Assembly: GCF_963576675.1 (NCBI RefSeq)
Contig: NC_088916.1
Coordinates: 12,128,501-12,192,500 of the forward strand
DNA from: Euphorbia lathyris
Taxonomy: Eukaryota; Streptophyta; Magnoliopsida; Malpighiales; Euphorbiaceae
Length of the DNA: 64,000 nt
Reading direction: 5' to 3'
The notes under the pieces were generated by a model. The model ran no database searches. It saw only the letters and a list, made by a program, of their open reading frames with translations, and was not told the origin of the DNA. Every line of letters starts with the position of its first letter. Positions within the stretch are counted from its first letter, which is position 1. Made by a program: the position numbers and the translations under genes. This document shows positions 58,226 through 64,000 of the stretch, piece by piece.

Positions 58226-59964
58226 TGTCAAACCCGATCTAAAATCAGATCAGATAAGACGGCGGGACATTACCACTGGCTTATTATATAAATCAGTAGC
58301 AGTGTCTCTCAAATAAGGAGAAAAATCAAAACAAAAACCAAATTCTGGTTTAAAGCTAAAATAACCAACATATGTCGTTTCCAGCCTAACTTCTTCATAC
58401 GGAGTCCGATTAAGGCGATTCAAAAACCCCTGTAAACGTAAGACAAAAATAAAGAACTTTTATTTACGACTCCATGACATATTCGGCCTATATCTGGTCG
58501 AAAAATGCATCATAAGGTTCAGATATGAATCTGATTTTTTCGCATTACCTATATAGACAATTCTCTAATATCTCTAGCTCAAAGTTATGACTTATTCATA
58601 ACCCATATCACACTGCTCCACAAGTTCTCAACTTCAGCTAATTATATATATACATGTAGATAATACATACCAAACAAAAGGACATTACCAAAAACAAGAT
58701 ATACAAGTGTCCTTAAACATATACTATCCACATATATGTACATGAACAAAATGGATGCAATACCCTAGGGACAACTTGAACCTCGTAGCTGTAACCGAAC
58801 ATCGCCCTATGATCGAGTACCCCTCTCGGTACCTTGCACTTCTTCGCCTAAAACAAAACATTAAAAACATTTGGAAAAATGAGACAAAAATCTCAATAAG
58901 AAACTATCAGCTATAAAAAACCAATTTTACTTAACATAACTACATATATACATTTATAAAGGATTTAATCAAAACCTTATAAAATATACTCAAAACTTAA
59001 GTTCATAATATAGTCAAGGTACTAAACCAAAAACTTAAAATATTGTATCCATTTTTGAGTTCATCCCCTTATCAATCAATCACAATTCACAACATACACG
59101 AGACGTCTTTTAACATTATCCCATAGGGTCTTACCCGATACTTCACTGCCATACCGATAGGTTTTCAGACTGTGTACACATGCCATATTTCTCACTAAAT
59201 ATGGTCTTTTAGATTCGAAACCACCCAACCGGACGACTCTTAATGGATACCAAACATTTTATTCCATATATATATATATATATAAACCAAAAACATATAT
59301 GTATATATTTCATAATCAAGCTCATAATTTTTTCATTCTCCAAAATATCAATCCTTAATCAATAAAAACTCCAAAATCTATCAACCAAACGAAACCTCAA
59401 ATCAACATAACCAAGTAAAATCTGTAATTCACATATAATCATAATCAATAGCTTCATTTGAACTATAATTTCACAATAAAAAGCAAGATCGTGAAAAACC
59501 CCAATTTTTCAAAATTTCTGTATAACCCTAAGATATCAATTTCTGAAAATTCTTTGATTATATATATATATATATATATATAAAACTCAAAATATAGTTG
59601 ATAGTTACTTACCTTGGCTACTAGTTGAAGAAAATACACCCGTTCGATTCTCCTCTAAATTCTGTCTAAGAAACGCTTCCGAAACTAAAAAACTCTTCGG
59701 TTAGGACTTAGAACTATGCATAAGAATGCTATAGTTCTTGGAAAAGGTTTGGGTTATATATCCCAAATCTGGTAAATATCCAGTTTGGTCCTCCATCTTT
59801 ATATAATCTTTTAATAATTATCCTAAACTTTTAATTTACACATAAACCCATCAAATTAACTCCAAACTTTCCTTATAGCACCAAATAAAAATCACACACC
59901 AAATAATTATAATATATATTAATATCAAGGTATAAATTCTAGAAATTTAGACACGGACATGGCA
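58226..59964 (-). mobile_element. 1.74-kb solo LTR, probably Ty3-gypsy
   Basis: It starts TGTCAAACCC and ends GACATGGCA, with the 5-bp duplication CTATG at 58221-58225 and 59965-59969. Minus-strand TATATAACCC near 59750 followed by a GC-richer leader suggests that its transcription runs leftward. No internal domain or second LTR remains. Gypsy is an inference from length and style only. Confidence 0.8.
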
Positions 59965-59999
59965 CTATGAATATATTTTACGTGACTTTTAAGATGCAA

Positions 60000-60722
60000 A
60001 ACTTGTTCAAATAGTAGATTCTCAGACCCCGTTTATTTATCGGAATTTCCTAAGAAAACAAACAACTGATAATCAGAGAAATATATTAAGAAAATAAGGA
60101 AATGTTACCTTTTGAAAAAGGATAAAATATTTTATTCAATTTATCAGAACTCTACTCCATTTACCATTTAAAAAAAATCAGAATTCCAACGCTTATCTTA
60201 TGAATAATTTTCATATAAATACAATTAGCTCTGTAATATAAATTTAAAATAGGATTAGTGCTATAACTTTTTTTCTACTCCGCAACTCATCATAAATTTT
60301 AATAGAAAACAATTATCATCAAATTCTAAAATTCATCAATATTACAAGTAATATTTGCCAATCATATCATTACAAATGGAAATTAACATTAATGATTGAT
60401 TCGATCATTCTTCCATTTTCAATCCTGATGAAATTTTTTTAAGGCATAAACAACTACCGGAAATTATTTTTCGGTGTTGTAGTAAAATATCAAAAAATAT
60501 TTTATTTTCAAATAAAATATTTTGTCTTACCCAATATTTTTATTTATTAAATGATAGAATTTTCTAATATATTCTAGTTATATTTAGAGGGTTTTTTTAT
60601 TTTCCATATTCAGCAACCCAATATATGAAAATTTAGTGCGTACAAATAATGAAATTAGATAAGTTTGTTATTATAAATTAAAAATGTATGATTATTATTA
60701 TTATACTATAATTGGTTGGATT
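60000..60722. other. AT-rich spacer, nothing recognised
   Basis: A very AT-rich stretch without a gene or terminal repeats that I could identify. Confidence 0.5.
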
Positions 60723-60723
60723 A

Positions 60724-63090
60724 ACTCAGATGGCAACAGGTACTCTACCCGCGGATACCCGGTACTACCCGACCCTAATGGGACTACCCGTACCCTGTAT
60801 AAAAGGGTATAGGTTCAAAATCATGAAGGAAAATAGGCTAACGTATAGCAGCGAAAATATAAAAATTTTAACCTATTTCCATTAACCCCAAGATCCGTTA
60901 ATCGTTATTTCATACAAAGAGGGATAAGAAGAAATACCTTTCAGAAGTTCTATCTACCGTTGCAAACGAAGTGCCCACAACTCTTACTTCGAGTTCCCGA
61001 GCACAAAACAAAACAATAGAAGATCAAGTTAGAATCAACCGTTTATAACAACCAAAGTAGATTGTCTCTAATTAATCAACACAAGATCAAGGGATAAAGA
61101 GAAAGAGATGAAAATCAATTGAACGGAAGGAAGCGGTGGAAAATCTCGTCCTCGAGCTAGGGGTTGAAATTCTCTCTCCTTTTCTTAGGGTTGGATTTCG
61201 AAAATCCCTATAGGGGTATTTATAATCTCTCTTGTATCTAATCCTTAGTTAGATAGAATTAGGTTATTGAATAAGAATTTAATTCGGAATAGAATTCTTA
61301 ATTATTATCTATTAATATATCTAAATATAAAAGATAATAATAATAACCTTATTGGATAATAATAGGAGTAATATAATCTAATTAAAACTCCTAATTTATT
61401 TATCCTTTAATTAATTTAATTCATAATCCTAATCTAATTAGGATTGATAAAATCAAATTAATTATTTATGTATTAACATACATAAATCGCCCCCCTTAGT
61501 AATTGGGCCTTATTGGGCTCAGTTGGGCTTCCATCAATTAATTAACATATGTCTCTCTTTTGGATTCCAAGTCTTATGTGTGACCCATTAGGTTCTTATT
61601 GCTTCTAGCCGTATGCAACTTATTAAATTAATTTTCAAAGAATTATATTTAATCTTTGCATAACGGAATGATGTAGAAAGTATGTGATTAGCAAGTCTGT
61701 AATCATTCCCCTAGAGCTATAAGAAGACAGGTTGATTCTGTCGTTGACCTTTCCGTATTAGTTACGGTATAATTCGATCCTTTATCAACTACGTCCTTGA
61801 ACTGAATCTTATGACTATGGATAATGTCAAGTCACATATAGCGAGACGTTCGTTTTACTTGTTCTGGCCGAGTCAACTCCAATTAGATAGGTTAAGAGAA
61901 ATCCGCATTTCAATCTTAAGCTATCACCTTGCAAGGATTTAGAGTCAAGTCTTCCACAAGCGATCCATGTACATATCTCCCATTTATCGGGAGTGATAAA
62001 TGCTCAATCCAATGTATAACGATCCCGCAATCACTTCCTGTGATACCCAACGTCTGCTGTTCACACCCCAGAGTCATCTCTGTTAAGGATCGTGTTACAA
62101 CAGGATCAAAGCGTCACATTCCGTAATCCAGAATGACCAATTAACATTCCTTTGAGTCTGAGGATTATTTATACCTATTAATACCAATGAGATGAACAGG
62201 TGACAAGGATGAATCTACCCATCCTGTTATCTCAAGTCGGGTCCCCAATCCTAATGAACTACTTTTCATCGGATCCATGTAACTGTCCAGATATCTATAT
62301 ATATGAAGCTTGTGAGATCAGCTTTCTGTCGGGACAGAAGATATTGTTACATGCAAGTCTCAATAGTGATATGTCAATCCTAAACATATTACTTGACTTG
62401 GGGTGGTTTTAAGTTTATTAGTTTATTACAAAGTTTCGTCTCACTTCATGCTTGTATGAACACTTTATAATCACTTTAAACAAACTTACGGATTTCCTTT
62501 TATTAGACTTTATTTAGTGCTTAAAGGGGATTGCCTTTATATAGTCATAAAACATATATCTCATTAAAACAAATGATGTAAAGAACACTTCATTTACATT
62601 AAATTTGTATCCCAGAACAATTGTCTATAGGACACTAAACCCCAACAAATCATTACCCGTTAGGGTAATGGGACGGGTATGGAAAGACCCCCTAGGGTAC
62701 CCGGTACCCGTCATAATTTTTTAAAATATTAAAAAATATTATTGTATTTTAGATGTAAGATTTGACATTTGAACACCAACCTTTTGTTCTTCAACCATTA
62801 AGTGATACCACTAAGCTATTTTATTTATTGATTAAGGTTCAATTTGTTCGATTTTAGATGGATGATTTATTAAATTTATACTTTGTTAAATTTGGAATAT
62901 TTTTTATTTTATTTATTGATTCTTAACGGGTAAGGGTATCCGCGGGTACCCGTGAATTAAATGGGACGGGTATGGAATGCAAAATATATACCCGTTAGGG
63001 TAATGGGAAGGGTACGGGTAATTAAAAAATAAACGGGTAAGGGATTGGGATTGGCACTACCCGCGGGTACCCTACCCGTTGCCATCCCTA
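60724..63090. mobile_element. hAT-like MITE rich in ACCCG words, interrupted by a solo LTR
   Basis: The left end AGATGGCAACAGGTACTCTA and the right end GTAGGGTAACGGGTTGCCATCCCTA-like mirror (TACCCTACCCGTTGCCATCC on the plus strand) define it. Several CTACCCGCGGGTACC-type palindromic words lie inside both halves. Outside the nested LTR only about 540 bp remain. A target duplication was not recognised, as the left terminus has mutated. Confidence 0.7.
60824..62647 (-). mobile_element. Solo LTR (1,824 bp) of the copia family at 30015-37404
   Basis: Minus-strand start TGTTGGGGTTTAG and end TTTTCCTTCA, flanked by the 5-bp duplication AATCA (60819-60823 and 62648-62652). The sequence parallels the LTR at 30015-31848 along its whole length, inverted, at roughly 90% identity. 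It is what unequal recombination between two LTRs leaves behind. Confidence 0.93.
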
Positions 63091-63106
63091 GACAGAGCCC
63101 TAAACC

Positions 63107-63412
63107 CAATTGTCGTATCTATATATAATCGGAATTTAACACGGTCATACATAGAATGTACTTTGTATTTTTCTCTTTTGATACTCAAATTTTGTAGCTT
63201 CTTCACTTGTGTACTTGTTCTTAAACTATAATGATAACATCATCATTCTTCTTCCTAATTATAATTTTCATATTCCAAAAAGCCAAGAATATTATTTATT
63301 GGTACCGCATGTCAGAAAATTAACGAGCTCGAGCTCAACATTTTGTTTGCGAATAATTCGTTAATTTTGTTCTTGAATTTTGCTCGCGAACAACTTATTA
63401 ATTATGTTTACT
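63107..63412. repeat. Direct repeat copy 2 (copy 1 at 56612-56940)
   Basis: See copy 1. This copy is interrupted at about 63412 by the retroelement sequence that follows. Confidence 0.85.
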
Positions 63413-64000
63413 GATGGGTGCCGATTCCACCAAATATAATCCCAACTTTCCCTAAATGAATAATTTGTAATAGAGCAAGTAGAGGTCGAACCCAAGGGAA
63501 TAATATTGATTTAAAACTTCTAATGACCTAACAAAATAATTAAATGGGGGGTTTGGAATTGTGAAGTTTATTAAATTTAAATGTAACAAGTCAAAAATCA
63601 TAAGAAGAACAAAACAGAAATTAAGGAAGGTTTGTGAATAATATTTTGATGAATTCGGTCAAGGGGAATCACAGGATAATTCATACGTTAACGATCATTG
63701 ACAGATAAAATTGTATTCTCATGTACTCACCGGGTCAGTTTGGCGTGTTCTTCCTTAATAGTGAACTAGTTAAGCACGGTAAATAACTTGTTCCTAAGCA
63801 CGGCAAGACTAGTCAGTTTATTCAATTTCTCTTCAATGTTAGAACTGCTTGCCTCATACGCCTTCTTGGGACCTTCCTGAACTTTCCCAAATTGTTGAGA
63901 AGTTGCTGCAATTACTCTGATCAATTCCTTAGCCGTGGTTGGTGTTTTGTCGAGGAAACATCCTCCGCTTGCCGCGTCCACCATTTTTCTTTCCATGCTA
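63413..64000. mobile_element. Gypsy-type retroelement fragment at the window edge
   Basis: It starts TGATGGGTGCCGATTCCACC and continues with a GTAGAGGTCGAACCCAAGGG word, a style common in Athila/Tat-type LTR starts. On the minus strand, 63996-63766 reads as an Athila-like gag segment (MVDAASGGCFLDKTPTTAKELI...ATSQQFG). An LTR start and a gag segment in opposite orientation within 350 bp suggest a rearranged or truncated copy. The rest lies outside the window. Confidence 0.55.

Overview
This is nuclear DNA from a flowering plant, most likely a eudicot. It is AT-rich, has GT-AG introns in plant-like genes, and is saturated with plant transposon families: Ty1-copia, L1 and RTE LINEs, hAT, Tourist, Stowaway and Mutator MITEs, Au-type SINE, plant mobile domain. 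The species cannot be fixed from the sequence alone. Only three ordinary host genes appear intact. They are a TLC-domain membrane protein of the TMEM56/TLCD4 type (+, 2741-7843, 9 coding exons, 267 aa), a WDR44-like WD40 protein (-, 15042-12283, 7 exons, 535 aa), and a mitochondrial calcium uniporter MCU (+, 53035-56255, 2 exons, 334 aa). All exon junctions were placed by hand; in each gene the phases close and the total length is a multiple of three.

The rest is layered mobile DNA. 1-1347 and 8577-9270 are LINE tails. 9526-11200 holds two Tourist-like elements side by side. 11482-12141 is an Au SINE lying in a dead PPR gene. 16377-22922 is a hAT element with an 8-bp target duplication, into which a 5.97-kb Ty1-copia element (minus strand, LTRs differing at 4 of 259 positions) inserted. 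23655-24600 is a MITE interrupted by a 499-bp Mutator-type MITE with a perfect 9-bp duplication; a related copy at 39474 preserves the empty site. 24815-29160 is a degraded L1 LINE. 30015-37404 is a second copia element whose pol is cut off by a truncated RTE LINE (to 38381). 40317-40545 is a nuclear copy of chloroplast ycf1. 41-44 kb is a mosaic of SINEs and nested MITEs.

The most interesting object is a 7.2-kb Mutator-like element at 44355-51566 with roughly 65-bp imperfect terminal inverted repeats and an 8-9-bp target duplication. It carries two convergent gene sets. From the left come a four-exon MULE transposase ending in an OTU-type cysteine protease domain and an unidentified 249-aa ORF. 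From the right comes a five-exon MAIN-like plant-mobile-domain gene. In both terminal genes the first intron is filled with a compact array of GC-rich perfect and near-perfect palindromes (44606-44831 and 50937-51301). These two arrays have the same architecture but different sequences, and I know of no standard description for them.

Downstream of MCU are a hAT MITE (57245-57770), a 1.74-kb solo LTR (58226-59964), a hAT-like MITE interrupted by a solo LTR of the same copia family as the 30-kb element (60824-62647), and a gypsy-like gag fragment at the right edge.
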